Shown one piece after another: positions 9,420-18,122 of a DNA stretch of 64,000 nucleotides. Positions within the stretch are counted from its first letter, which is position 1; each line of letters begins with the position of its first letter. Where the stretch lies: the NCBI GenBank assembly GCA_903642225.1, contig CAHJWI010000004.1:1-64000 (forward strand), given 5' to 3'. Under the pieces are notes generated by a model. That model was given only the letters and a program-made list of their open reading frames with translations, did not search any database and was not told the origin of the DNA. The stretch comes from Acidobacteriaceae bacterium. GTDB lineage: Bacteria; Acidobacteriota; Terriglobia; Terriglobales; Acidobacteriaceae. A program made the translations under genes and the position numbers.

Positions 9420-9825
9420 ATGCATCGCTGGATGAATCCCGCCGTCTCCGCAGTCGCACTGTGACTTTCCCTCAACGAAGCTCGTGCCGACTATCTTCCG
9501 GTAACCTGACAACCCTACTTTCAACAGAGGAACGTTCAAGCTGACCAGCTATAAACAGCTTGCGCCGGTTCACCAGCTGACGCGAGCCGCGTCACCAACT
9601 GACGAGAACGACACTTGACCATCTCCAACGGAACGGTCACTAACCCGACCTACAAGCTTGGGGCTAATGCGTACCGGAGTTCTGGAAGGGGCTGGTCTGC
9701 TGCAGCGGCGGCGCAATCGCATTTACAGGATCTCCCTTGCCGAGGCTCTCAGGCGAGAGTTGCATCCGATAAGGACCTCTGTCGGAAGATAGAACGTCTC
9801 AAGACGACTTATAAGAGCTCTCAGT
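9420..9825 (+). other. Gene-free stretch with possible decayed secreted-protein relic
   Basis: From ATG 9420 the frame reads MHRWMNPAVSAVAL, meets TGA, then continues as LSLNEARADYLPVT before another stop. If the first stop were a sense codon this would be a plausible signal peptide with an A-x-A cleavage site. Further on, an open piece from 9615 reads LTISNGTVTNPTYKLGANAY. I see no intact gene, and I cannot prove that these pieces derive from one gene. Confidence 0.25.
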
Positions 9826-10491
9826 TCAAGCGGGTGGTAAACCATCCACAACAATCACCCCTGCGGGCGGCGCGAAGCGAAAAGTATCAGCTGGGCTGGG
9901 TAAGTTCTCCTGCTGCTCGCTAAACCGGAACTCCGTCGTGGCACCATCAATCTCGGCCAGCTTCAGCCCGGTGATCACGCCGGTAATGGGATCGGCTGTA
10001 ATGCTGATGGACTGAATGCGATTTTCGGTGTCGTTCGGACCAAGTCGATAGCGGGGTGTCCCCGTCAGGGTGACAGAAGTGGTCGTCGCCGCCGACTCGA
10101 TCAGGTGATCCAGTTCCTTTTCAATTTCGGTGTGGCCCAGCAAAAAACGCAAGGGCGAACGCAGGTCGTCCAGCTGCTTTGCAGGGAGTCGCTGCGCCTG
10201 TGGGTCGCCGGGAGTATAGCCCGTAGCGAACTTGCCGTCGAGCACGAACACCTTGCCACTGACATACGTCCAGCGCATGCGGCCGGGTTTTTTCAGCAGC
10301 AGGCTGCCGTGTTCTTCGCGCGTTTGGCCCATGCCGCTGTACGTCTCGGCAAAGGTGGCGCGCAGCGTTGACAAGTGGTTGTAGTGCCGGTCGATTTTCT
10401 GCGCCAGTTCATGTGTGCCGGGGGCTTGCGCACAGCAAAACGCGGCACTTGGGAGCAGCGCCGCGATAAGCAATCTGGTGCGAAGAGCCAT
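9826..10491 (-). CDS. lolA: Outer-membrane lipoprotein carrier protein LolA
   Basis: This 221-residue periplasmic chaperone carries lipoproteins from the LolCDE complex to the outer membrane. A signal peptide is clear (LRTRLLIAALLPSAAFCCAQA). The mature part has the LolA layout of open beta-barrel strands: LRATFAETY, then GSLLLKKPGRMRWTYVSGKVFVLDG, and RFLLGHTEIEKELD. The ATG at 10491 overlaps the TAA of the pilin gene (TAATG), which implies translational coupling and outranks the longer upstream frame. It is the last gene of a minus-strand run that starts near 14653. The sequence shows no lipobox, as expected for LolA. Confidence 0.88.
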   Translation of the reverse strand: MALRTRLLIAALLPSAAFCCAQAPGTHELAQKIDRHYNHLSTLRATFAETYSGMGQTREEHGSLLLKKPGRMRWTYVSGKVFVLDGKFATGYTPGDPQAQRLPAKQLDDLRSPLRFLLGHTEIEKELDHLIESAATTTSVTLTGTPRYRLGPNDTENRIQSISITADPITGVITGLKLAEIDGATTEFRFSEQQENLPSPADTFRFAPPAGVIVVDGLPPA

Positions 10492-10982
10492 TACTGCAGG
10501 GGCTGGGTGCAGCTGGTGGCACCCTTGGGGTCGACCTTGATCTGCTGGTTGTCGTCGGAGCAGAAGCCGCGGTCGCCCGTCTTGCCGATTGCCTGGGGAA
10601 CACCTGTGATCTCGTACCCGGTGATCTGGTCCTGATTGTTCACGGTCACCTTGCTGCAATTGGTAATAGCAAACGTGTAGCCGGCCTTGTTTCCGCTCGA
10701 CAGATCCGCCGGCAGAAGACCCGCTGCCGCTGGTGTGGGCGTCGCACCTTTCTCACCACCAAGCGCACTCAGGCTGCAGGCGTAGCCGTTGGCCGGATAG
10801 GTCTGCGCATACTGCAACTGTGCTGTCACAATGGCGCGCAGAGACCCCACCGCTGATGTCTCGTTTCCCTGGCGCTTGTAGCGAGTAATGTTCGGCAGCG
10901 CAATGGTCACGATGATGATGATGATCGACATCACGATCAGCAGTTCGATAAGGGTAAAGCCTTGTTCCTTCTTGCGCTGCAT
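10491..10982 (-). CDS. pilA: Type IV major pilin-like protein (prepilin)
   Basis: This 163-residue prepilin has a short leader MQRKKEQG followed by FTLIELLIVMSIIIIIVTIA. This is the prepilin peptidase site with Phe at +1 and Glu at +5, and it leads into the hydrophobic N-terminal helix that packs in the fibre. The C-terminal globular part holds four Cys that could form disulfides (YACSLSAL, NCSKVTV, GFCSDD, SCTQPL). A GAGGA ribosome site precedes ATG 10982, so the 17 extra upstream residues are not used. Its stop overlaps the lolA start. It could be a minor pseudopilin; the prepilin class itself is secure. Confidence 0.92.
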   Translation of the reverse strand: MQRKKEQGFTLIELLIVMSIIIIIVTIALPNITRYKRQGNETSAVGSLRAIVTAQLQYAQTYPANGYACSLSALGGEKGATPTPAAAGLLPADLSSGNKAGYTFAITNCSKVTVNNQDQITGYEITGVPQAIGKTGDRGFCSDDNQQIKVDPKGATSCTQPLQ

Positions 10983-11069
10983 GTGCGATTCCTCGGTTTG
11001 GCGCCTACCGTTGTAGACGGTCGGCGCGGTCATTCGACATCGGTAACTGTACCAGTTCCGGGTGCCGAT

Positions 11070-12398
11070 CTAGCACTGCAGGTCGGCCCGGCCAATGCTC
11101 AATTCGCCCAGGTTGCCCAGCAGCGTGAGCGACAGCAGATGGGACTGAAAGAGTTCACCAGCCACGCGCTGGATGTCTCCAGCGGTCACCGCGTCTACCG
11201 CTCGCTCGATCTCCTCCGTCGAGGTAAACCGGTTGTAGTACATCTGCTGGCGAGCCAGGTTCGACATGCGCGCCGACGAGCTCTCCAGGCCCAGGATGAT
11301 GTTGCCGCGGGACTGATCCTTGGCACGCTTCAACTCGTCGTCGCTGACCAGCTCGTTCTTCATCAGCTTTAGCTCTTGCAGGATCAACCGCAGCATCTCC
11401 GGCGTCTTCTCAATCGACGTTCCGGCGTACACCGTCATTGACCCTGCATCCCGAAATGGACTCAGCTCGGAATAGATGGAGTACGCCAGGCCCGCTTCTT
11501 CACGCACGGTCTGGAACAGCCGCGAGCTCATGCCGCCACCCAGGATGGTATTCAGCAGGTAAAGGACGTAGCGATCCGGTGAGTCGACCGGCGGCGCCGG
11601 CACACCCAGGCAGATCTGCACCTGCTCCAGAGATTTCTTCTTCTTCAACGTGATGTGCGGAGTTACGCTTGGAACGGGAAAGGTCTTCAGCGGCGCATCG
11701 CCCAGCGGTGCAAGCTGGCCAAAATACCGTGTGACAAGCGAAATCATCTCTTCGTGCTGCAGGTTACCCGCAGCCGAGAAGGTCATGTTGGCCGGCGAAA
11801 AACGCTCGGTATGAAACGCGCGGACGGCAGGTTCCGCGAAGGCCGACACCGTCTTGCTGGTACCCAGGATCGACGCTGCAAGTGGATCGTTCTTCCAAAA
11901 ATTGGCCACATGCACCTCGTGCACCAGGTAGTCCGGGTTGTCCTCATCCATCTTGATCTCTTCCAGGATCACGGACTTCTCCCGCTCCACATCCGTTGGC
12001 TCAAAGCGGGGGTTCAGCACCAGGTCCGCCAGAAGGTCCATGGCTGCCGGCACGTTGCTGTCCAGCACCTTGATGTTGAAGCAGATGGTTTCCTTGCCGG
12101 TAAAGGCGTCAAGGTTGCCGCCAATGGCATCGGTCTCGCGCGCAAGCTGCTTTGCATCGCGCGTGGTCGTGCCCTTGAAAACCATGTGCTCTACAAAGTG
12201 ACTCAGACCGTTTTGCGTCGGCGACTCGTCCCGTGATCCGGTGCCAATCCACACGCCCATACTTACGGAGCGCATGTGTGACATCGGTTCAGTCAGCACG
12301 GTCAGGCCGTTCGGAAGCAGGGTTTTACGAATGTTTCGGGTAGCACTTGATGCAGTGGCAAGGGTCGCGTTTTCGGCGACGGGAACAGTTTCAACCAT
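11070..12398 (-). CDS. M16 family zinc metallopeptidase, single-domain (processing-peptidase type)
   Basis: This 442-residue protein has the inverted zinc motif HFVEH (H67, E70, H71) in GLSHFVEHMVFKGT. The distal zinc Glu is in EREKSVILEEI, and the family motif FTGKETICFNIKVL follows. The C-terminal half carries the inactive partner fold (SSRLFQTVREEAGLAYSIYSELSPF). No signal peptide is visible, so it is probably cytoplasmic, like the mitochondrial-processing-peptidase-like enzymes of many bacteria. It lies between a GNAT gene (9-base gap) and the pilin gene (87-base gap). The substrate is unknown. Confidence 0.92.
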   Translation of the reverse strand: MVETVPVAENATLATASSATRNIRKTLLPNGLTVLTEPMSHMRSVSMGVWIGTGSRDESPTQNGLSHFVEHMVFKGTTTRDAKQLARETDAIGGNLDAFTGKETICFNIKVLDSNVPAAMDLLADLVLNPRFEPTDVEREKSVILEEIKMDEDNPDYLVHEVHVANFWKNDPLAASILGTSKTVSAFAEPAVRAFHTERFSPANMTFSAAGNLQHEEMISLVTRYFGQLAPLGDAPLKTFPVPSVTPHITLKKKKSLEQVQICLGVPAPPVDSPDRYVLYLLNTILGGGMSSRLFQTVREEAGLAYSIYSELSPFRDAGSMTVYAGTSIEKTPEMLRLILQELKLMKNELVSDDELKRAKDQSRGNIILGLESSSARMSNLARQQMYYNRFTSTEEIERAVDAVTAGDIQRVAGELFQSHLLSLTLLGNLGELSIGRADLQC

Positions 12399-12407
12399 CC
12401 CTCTATC

Positions 12408-13022
12408 TTAGTCCGTTTCGTCCTTGCGCGAGATGGGCTCAGCCGCAACCCGATCGAACAGGCGCGCACGCACTTCCGGCCACTCCGAATCGAGAATGGA
12501 GTACCACTTTGTATCGCGAGACGAGCCGTCAGGCAGCAACATGTGGTTGCGAAACGTGCCTTCGTATTGCGCGCCGAGCTTCAGCATGGCTGCCTGCGAG
12601 CGGCTGTTACCGCGGTGCGTCTTAAGAGCGACGCGGCGCAGGTGCAGTGTCTCAAATGCGTGCTGCAGCTGCAGCAGCTTGACGCGGGGATTCAAACCGC
12701 GTCCACGGTAGGCTGGCGCAACCCACGTCCAGCCGATTTCACCGGTCCGGTGGCGTAGGTCTAGGTCGGCAAGCCGTGAGCAGCCGGCGACCTTTGGAGC
12801 GCCATGCCCGAGCACCATGGTCGTCCACACCTGTGCTTTACCGCTGTCTGCCGCGGTCAGCGCTCGTCCCACAAAGCCGCCCATCAGCTCCAGTGTGGCT
12901 CCACTCTCACTCATCCACGTCCAGGTATCGCCGTCCTGTGCGCGCAGCAGAGCAGGCACGTGATCCGCCGACAAGGGGACCAGCCGGACTCCGAAATCTT
13001 CAAGGGTGGGGGTTGCGTTCAT
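12408..13022 (-). CDS. GNAT-family N-acetyltransferase (RimJ/RimL type)
   Basis: This 204-residue protein has the acetyl-CoA binding motif A of GNAT enzymes (GWTWVAPAYRGRGLNPRVK, residues about 115-133). The RimL-like end follows: VALKTHRGNSRSQAAMLKLGAQYEGTFRNH. The nearest characterised relatives acetylate N-terminal amines of ribosomal proteins or other small amines, but no substrate can be inferred. Its ATG overlaps the TGA of the upstream yvcK gene (ATGA), so the two are translationally coupled. Confidence 0.88.
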   Translation of the reverse strand: MNATPTLEDFGVRLVPLSADHVPALLRAQDGDTWTWMSESGATLELMGGFVGRALTAADSGKAQVWTTMVLGHGAPKVAGCSRLADLDLRHRTGEIGWTWVAPAYRGRGLNPRVKLLQLQHAFETLHLRRVALKTHRGNSRSQAAMLKLGAQYEGTFRNHMLLPDGSSRDTKWYSILDSEWPEVRARLFDRVAAEPISRKDETD

Positions 13023-14056
13023 GGCCGACCGACGCGCGCCAGGTGCAGCAATGTTTCAGCGACGCCGTCATAATCGTGGCGCAGCAGGTGGCCCTCATGC
13101 ACATAGTTTCCAGTCACCGGCATGATGCCACGCTCGCGCAGCGTGTTCACGTCGGCCTCAATGGGCGCCTGGCCCTCAGAGGCGTAACGTTGGAGTAACT
13201 CCGGTGAAATCGGCGCGGTATTGACCAGCGCGTAATCAAACAGCCGAGCGCCGCAGTGCGCCTCAATGCGGTCCAGGTGTTCTGACGCGGTCAGCCCCAG
13301 CGACTCGTTAGCCTGCGTCATCAAGTTGCAGACATACACCCGCGTGGCGCTCGACTGCGCAATGGCCTGCGCGATTCCGGGAACAAGCAGGTTTGTGATG
13401 AGCGAAGTAAACAGCGATCCCGGGCCCAGGGTGATCAGATCGGCGCTTGCTATAGCCTCCAGGGTCTCCGGAAGTGGCGGAGCGTCTGGCGGCTCCATTC
13501 GCAGCTCGCGAATGGTTTGGCGCGAGGCGGTGATGTTGGTTTCACCGTCCACTACGGTGCCATCCTCCATCAGTGCCGAGAGCCGTACGTCGGTATTGGT
13601 TGCAGGATAAATCTGGCCGCGCGCCGCCAGAATTTGCGACGACATCTGCACGGCTTGCGAAAAGTCTCCGCCGGTAATGTGAGTAAGCGCCGCAAGAAAC
13701 AGGTTGCCGAACGAATGCCCTGCAAGCGAGCCGACGTTGGCCGACTCTCCCTCTGGAAAGCGAAACTGGAACAGCCGCGACAGCAGCAGTTCGTCCTCGC
13801 CGAGCGCCGCAATGCAGTTGCGCACGTCGCCTGGCGGCAGCATTCCCAGGTCGCTGCGCAGGCGTCCACTGGATCCGCCATCGTCCGTCACGGTAACAAT
13901 TGCGGCAAGGTTCGCAACGGGGCAAACACCATCCCCGCAGCCGACTCCCGTGGGGAGCACAGGCTTCACATAGCGCTTCAGGCCGCGAAGCAGAGTTGAG
14001 AGTCCCGTGCCGCCGCCAATTGCGACCACGCGAAACGGGCCAGTCTTCTGGGGCAT
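13019..14056 (-). CDS. yvcK: YvcK/CofD-family protein, gluconeogenesis or morphogenesis factor
   Basis: This 345-residue Rossmann-like protein has the YvcK signature GGGTGLSTLLRGLKRY near the N terminus and TVTDDGGSSGRLRSDLG about 55 residues later. Other family blocks are PPGDVRNCIAALGE and ITLGPGSLFTSLITNLLVPG. YvcK proteins bind UDP-sugars and support cell-wall synthesis under gluconeogenic growth; the CofD branch makes cofactor F420 precursors, which needs partners not seen here. The start ATG 14056 has AGGAAG about 9 bases upstream, and its stop overlaps the GNAT start. Confidence 0.9.
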   Translation of the reverse strand: MPQKTGPFRVVAIGGGTGLSTLLRGLKRYVKPVLPTGVGCGDGVCPVANLAAIVTVTDDGGSSGRLRSDLGMLPPGDVRNCIAALGEDELLLSRLFQFRFPEGESANVGSLAGHSFGNLFLAALTHITGGDFSQAVQMSSQILAARGQIYPATNTDVRLSALMEDGTVVDGETNITASRQTIRELRMEPPDAPPLPETLEAIASADLITLGPGSLFTSLITNLLVPGIAQAIAQSSATRVYVCNLMTQANESLGLTASEHLDRIEAHCGARLFDYALVNTAPISPELLQRYASEGQAPIEADVNTLRERGIMPVTGNYVHEGHLLRHDYDGVAETLLHLARVGRP

Positions 14057-14071
14057 TGAGCGGCTTCCTGC

Positions 14072-14653
14072 TTAGGCGTCTGGATACAAAAGTTCGGTGA
14101 ACCGCGGATCGTCCGCCATCTCCTGAAAATCAGAGTCGGCACGCGCCTGGATGCGGTTCCTGCCCTGCAGACGTATCGCCTCAGTCAGCTTATCCAGGCA
14201 GGTCTGGGCATCGCCTGTGATCGAGGCCAGAACGGCTAGGCCGTACAGCGCATAATCGGCACTGCTGTCCGTCTGCAGAATGTTGTTGAGCTGTTCGCGT
14301 GCGTCTTCAAAGTGCCCGTTGTTCAGCAGCGAGATGGCATAGTCGTACTGCTCCTCTGGACTGCTGAACTTCGCGTCACCCTTGTCTGCCTGTGAAATAC
14401 ACGCAGACAAGTACATCCGGATGCGGTCCGTGAACTCTGGCGGCGCATCCTTCAACAACTGCTCAAAAGCTGGGTGTGCGGCCGAGAAGTTGCCCTGCTG
14501 CATGTACGTCACAGCCGTCTGATATTCCTGCAAGACCTTGTCGCGGGCTGCGTCATTCGCCGGCAGAACTGTACCTGCAAGCGTGCGTGGTGACTTGGTT
14601 GTAACTGTCGTAGAAGTCGTCTTGGAAGTGCGCGGGGTTTTCGCCGGTGCCAT
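14072..14653 (-). CDS. TPR-like repeat protein
   Basis: This 193-residue protein has a Thr/Lys/Ser-rich N terminus (about 30 residues). Helix pairs with TPR spacing follow: YQTAVTYMQQGNFSAAHPAFEQLL, then YDYAISLLNNGHFEDAREQLNNIL and YALYGLAVLASITGDAQTCLDKL. No signal peptide or catalytic motif is visible. It is a likely protein-protein adaptor and the first gene of the minus-strand run into yvcK (15-base gap). Function cannot be assigned. Confidence 0.75.
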   Translation of the reverse strand: MAPAKTPRTSKTTSTTVTTKSPRTLAGTVLPANDAARDKVLQEYQTAVTYMQQGNFSAAHPAFEQLLKDAPPEFTDRIRMYLSACISQADKGDAKFSSPEEQYDYAISLLNNGHFEDAREQLNNILQTDSSADYALYGLAVLASITGDAQTCLDKLTEAIRLQGRNRIQARADSDFQEMADDPRFTELLYPDA

Positions 14654-14778
14654 GTTTACGCGATCCTGTAGCCTTCTGGCGATATGTTATTGCCGTATCG
14701 TACCGTCTAAACGGTGCGCTCGCCCGGCTTTCAGCGTTTATACGCAAGCGCTTCGGCGTGGTCAAGTACGCGGCCGTC

Positions 14779-15468
14779 TCACCCACCAGACGCCTCGTCC
14801 TGGCATCCTGCATCGTGTGCGCCGACCCTGTACAGAACCGGGTTCGACTCTGCGTCGTTGTACATCTTCATCTGCCGGTACAGCTTGAAGCGGCGTCGGC
14901 CCGCAAGTATATCGTTCCACAGCGCATACAAGCATCCGGCAAGATCGGCCGACTGTGTGTGCAGCAGACCAAGGCGAGTGCGACTACGGCTCTGATGCGC
15001 CACGTCCGCCGTCGCACGCACTGCTTCCTCGGCCATGTGAAAACGCTTCAGCGACAGGATGGAGAGCCGGTCGGTCATCTGGCCAGGCGTCTCAGAGTTT
15101 AGCGGCGCCCCGGCGAGCGGCAGGCCATTGAGTGCCATTGCTTCCAGCATCGTCGCATCCATGCCTTCCACGCAGTCATTGCGGCGCTGATTTGTGCGAT
15201 CAATGGCACGCTTCACATCTGCAATCTGCTCTGCCGTTGCATGAGGATCGCGTGCGCTGTCCTCCAGATGCCACAGCTCGAAGTTGGCCTGATGCAGAGT
15301 GAGCGTTGCGTCCGTCGGTACCGGCTCCTTGCATCTGTGCCACGCCTCGGTGGCCTCATCCATGCGGGCCACAAGTCCATCCGCATCCAGAGCCGGCAGA
15401 CGGCCCGGCTCCGTCGTCGACAGGTCGAAGAGGCCGGACAGCTTGGCTAGAAGTTCGTCCTGTAGCAT
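14779..15468 (-). CDS. DUF4254 family protein
   Basis: This 229-residue protein matches what I recall of DUF4254, of unknown function. Features are FELWHLEDSARDPHATAEQIADVKRAIDRTNQRRND, MTDRLSILSLKRFHMAEEA, and a C-terminal LYALWNDILAGRRRFKLYRQMKMYND. It is His/Asp/Arg-rich and helical, with no signal peptide. The start chosen is ATG 15468, because the longer upstream frame is Arg-rich and overlaps the divergent gene. It stands back to back with the GT9/HldE operon, with 7 bases or fewer between starts. Neighbourhood suggests a link to LPS-core assembly (inference). Confidence 0.75.
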   Translation of the reverse strand: MLQDELLAKLSGLFDLSTTEPGRLPALDADGLVARMDEATEAWHRCKEPVPTDATLTLHQANFELWHLEDSARDPHATAEQIADVKRAIDRTNQRRNDCVEGMDATMLEAMALNGLPLAGAPLNSETPGQMTDRLSILSLKRFHMAEEAVRATADVAHQSRSRTRLGLLHTQSADLAGCLYALWNDILAGRRRFKLYRQMKMYNDAESNPVLYRVGAHDAGCQDEASGG

Positions 15469-15475
15469 GTTACCG

Positions 15476-16654
15476 ATGAGTGTACCGGGAAGCAGGGCTA
15501 GTATTGCGGTTGATGCCGATGTACGCCGCGTCCTGGTGTACCGGCTCGGCAGCCTGGGCGACACTCTGGTGGCATTGCCGAGCCTGCACCTGGTGGCTCG
15601 CGCGTTCCCCAACGCGGAGCGCCGCATGCTCACCAACATTCCCGTCGCGTCGCGCGCACCTGCAGCTGCGGCAGTGCTGGGTGACTCCGGCCTCATCCAC
15701 AGCTATGAGAACTATCCGGTAGGTCTGCGTTCGCCGTTGCGCCTGCTGACCGTGCTGCTGCGCCTCCGTCGCTTTCGGCCACAGGTGGTCGTCTATCTCA
15801 AAGCCACAACGGATGATGCTGTCGCACGACGCGACGGCATGTTTTTACGACTGACTGGAGCAAAGCGCATCGTCGGCCTGCCGGTCGACCAAGCAAAGCA
15901 TCAGCCGTTGCAAAACGCCGACGGCACTTTGGAGCCGGAAGCATACCGCTTGGCGCGCAGCATCGGTGCTCTCGGCGATGCTCACGTCGAGTCACGCTCT
16001 GCGTGGGATCTGCTCCTGTCAGCTGGGGAAAGAACGCGTGCAGATGTTGCCTTGCAGCCGCTGGCGCAACAACAATTTTTTGCCGTCAGCGTAGGCACCA
16101 AGGTGCAATCGAAGGACTGGGGCATTCCCAATTGGACGCGGTTCCTTCAGGCTCTTGCCCTGGCCTATCCGGGCAGGGCGTTGCTGCTGGCCGGAGCAGC
16201 AGAGGAGACCTCCGCCACAGAAGCCGCCGGCGAGGGCTGGCGCTCCGTTCCGCACGCCGGCCCCGCAGTTAACGTGTGCGGCCTGCTGTCCCCACGGGAG
16301 ACGGCGGCGGCCTTTCAGCAGGCGGACCTCTTCATTGGCCACGACAGCGGCCCCATGCATCTTGCTGCAGTCGTTGGTACGCCTACAGTTGCGCTGTTTG
16401 CGGCACGTAACAAGCCGCGCACATGGTTTCCGGTCAGTGCACCGCACTGCGTGCTTTACCACCGCGTGGACTGCTGGGGATGTGGCTTGGAGACATGCCT
16501 GGAACAACGAAAAAAGTGCCTGCTGTCCATTACGGTCGACGAAGTGCTGCAAGGTGTCCACACCATCATGAAGAGTCTCACAGCGGTACAAATGCAATCG
16601 CATCCCCGCGTAGCTGAGCCGGCCATGCCCGCCGGAGAACCCCATGCTGCCTGA
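15476..16654 (+). CDS. GT9 glycosyltransferase, ADP-heptose:LPS heptosyltransferase type
   Basis: This protein of about 392 residues has the GT9 N-terminal donor-side motif VLVYRLGSLGDTLVALPSL. The C-terminal nucleotide-sugar site contains DLFIGHDSGPMHLAAVVGTPTVALF, typical of heptosyltransferases. A CWGCGLETCLEQRKKCLLSI Cys cluster near the end recalls family members with a late Cys-rich motif. It is predicted to transfer heptose to the LPS core at the inner face of the membrane. It overlaps hldE by 11 bases, which supports ADP-heptose as donor. The start is uncertain: ATG 15476 or 15467; both abut the divergent DUF4254 gene. Confidence 0.88.
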   Translation: MSVPGSRASIAVDADVRRVLVYRLGSLGDTLVALPSLHLVARAFPNAERRMLTNIPVASRAPAAAAVLGDSGLIHSYENYPVGLRSPLRLLTVLLRLRRFRPQVVVYLKATTDDAVARRDGMFLRLTGAKRIVGLPVDQAKHQPLQNADGTLEPEAYRLARSIGALGDAHVESRSAWDLLLSAGERTRADVALQPLAQQQFFAVSVGTKVQSKDWGIPNWTRFLQALALAYPGRALLLAGAAEETSATEAAGEGWRSVPHAGPAVNVCGLLSPRETAAAFQQADLFIGHDSGPMHLAAVVGTPTVALFAARNKPRTWFPVSAPHCVLYHRVDCWGCGLETCLEQRKKCLLSITVDEVLQGVHTIMKSLTAVQMQSHPRVAEPAMPAGEPHAA

Positions 16655-18122
16655 GCTTGCAAACGTCTTGACCCTGCTGGAACGGGACTTCGCAAAGCTG
16701 CGCATGCTTGTCATCGGCGATCTCATGCTTGACCGCTACCTGACAGGCGATGTCGATCGAATCTCGCCGGAGGCGCCCGTGCCGGTGTTGCGGCAGTCTG
16801 GCAGCTATCACCGGCCCGGCGGCGCGGCAAACGTTGCCATGAACCTTGCAGGCCTGGGCGTGCACGCGCTGCTCTGCGGTGCCATCGGCAACGACGCAGA
16901 CGGCAACGCGCTGCGGCAGAGCTTACACGCGGCCAGCGTCGATACCGGCGCGGTCATCGCCTGCTCACTGCCCACCATCACCAAGACTCGCGTCGTCAGC
17001 CGCACCCAGCAACTGCTGCGCCTTGACGTCGAAAGCCGCGACCGCCTCCCACGTGCTGAGATTGAGGCCATCGGCGACGCGGCTCTGAAAGCACTCCCCG
17101 GCACCCAAGCAGTTATCCTGTCGGACTACGCAAAGGGAACGCTGACCGAAGACCTGTGCCGACGCGTTATCGACGCCGCGCGCGCCCTGCGTGTCCCGGT
17201 GTTCGTCGATCCAAAGGCCCGCGACCTGTCGCGCTACGCCGGTGCCACAACCATCTGTCCTAACCTGCAAGAGCTCTCACTCGCGACCGGTATCCCAGCC
17301 CACTCCGCAGACAACATGCTTGCAGCCGCCCATGACCTGCTCGCACAACTTCAAATCGATTACCTGACCGTCACCATGAGCGAGCGCGGCATCCGTGTTC
17401 TGCGCCCCGGCCAGCAAGATCTGCACTCGCCGGCCAAAGCGCGTGAGGTGTTCGACGTCTCCGGAGCAGGGGACACGGTCATCGCTACTCTGGCCGCCTC
17501 CATCGCCGGCGGCCTGCAGCTTCCGACCGCCATCGAACTCGCCAATCTCGCAGCCGGCATCGTCGTCGCCAAGATCGGTACCGTGCCCGTCACAGCCGCT
17601 GAAGTTGTGGCCCAGCTCACCCGTTCGGCGGCCATCACCTCGGCAGAAAAGGTGCTCTCCCGCGACCGCGCAATTGCTCGCGTCAACGAGTGGCGCGATG
17701 CCGGTGAAACCATCGTTTTTACCAACGGCTGCTTTGATCTCCTCCACGTCGGTCACATAACGCTGCTTGAAGACTGTCTCCGCTTCGGGTCCAAGCTGGT
17801 CGTCGGCATGAACACGGATGCGTCCGTAAGTCGCCTCAAGGGTCCCTCTCGACCCATCGTGGGCGAGGCCGAGCGCGCCAAGGTTATGGCCGCACTCGCC
17901 TCCGTCGACCTCGTCACACTCTTCGATGAACCCACGCCGCTGGAATTGATCCGCCTGCTAAAACCGTCCGTGCTGGTCAAGGGTGGTGACTACTCAGTAG
18001 AAACCGTCGTCGGTCATGAAGAGGTAAAAGCCGCGGGCGGACGCGTTGAAATCGTTCCCACTGTTGAAGGCTTCTCCACGACAGCCATCGTCCTGAAGAT
18101 GATGAAGGAGGCCACAGCATGA
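16644..18122 (+). CDS. hldE: Bifunctional heptose-7-phosphate kinase / heptose-1-phosphate adenylyltransferase HldE
   Basis: This 492-residue fused enzyme makes ADP-heptose for LPS. Residues about 1-330 are a PfkB/ribokinase-type kinase (IGDLMLDRYLTGDVDRISPEAPVPVL, GGAANVAMNLAGLG, and the anion hole VSGAGDTVIATLA). Residues about 350-490 are a cytidylyltransferase-like domain (FTNGCFDLLHVGHITLLE, then LKGPSRPIVGEAERAKVMAAL). Length and order match E. coli HldE. It overlaps the GT9 gene upstream (11 bases) and the ATP-grasp gene downstream (ATGA), so the three are one operon. Confidence 0.96.
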   Translation: MLPELANVLTLLERDFAKLRMLVIGDLMLDRYLTGDVDRISPEAPVPVLRQSGSYHRPGGAANVAMNLAGLGVHALLCGAIGNDADGNALRQSLHAASVDTGAVIACSLPTITKTRVVSRTQQLLRLDVESRDRLPRAEIEAIGDAALKALPGTQAVILSDYAKGTLTEDLCRRVIDAARALRVPVFVDPKARDLSRYAGATTICPNLQELSLATGIPAHSADNMLAAAHDLLAQLQIDYLTVTMSERGIRVLRPGQQDLHSPAKAREVFDVSGAGDTVIATLAASIAGGLQLPTAIELANLAAGIVVAKIGTVPVTAAEVVAQLTRSAAITSAEKVLSRDRAIARVNEWRDAGETIVFTNGCFDLLHVGHITLLEDCLRFGSKLVVGMNTDASVSRLKGPSRPIVGEAERAKVMAALASVDLVTLFDEPTPLELIRLLKPSVLVKGGDYSVETVVGHEEVKAAGGRVEIVPTVEGFSTTAIVLKMMKEATA

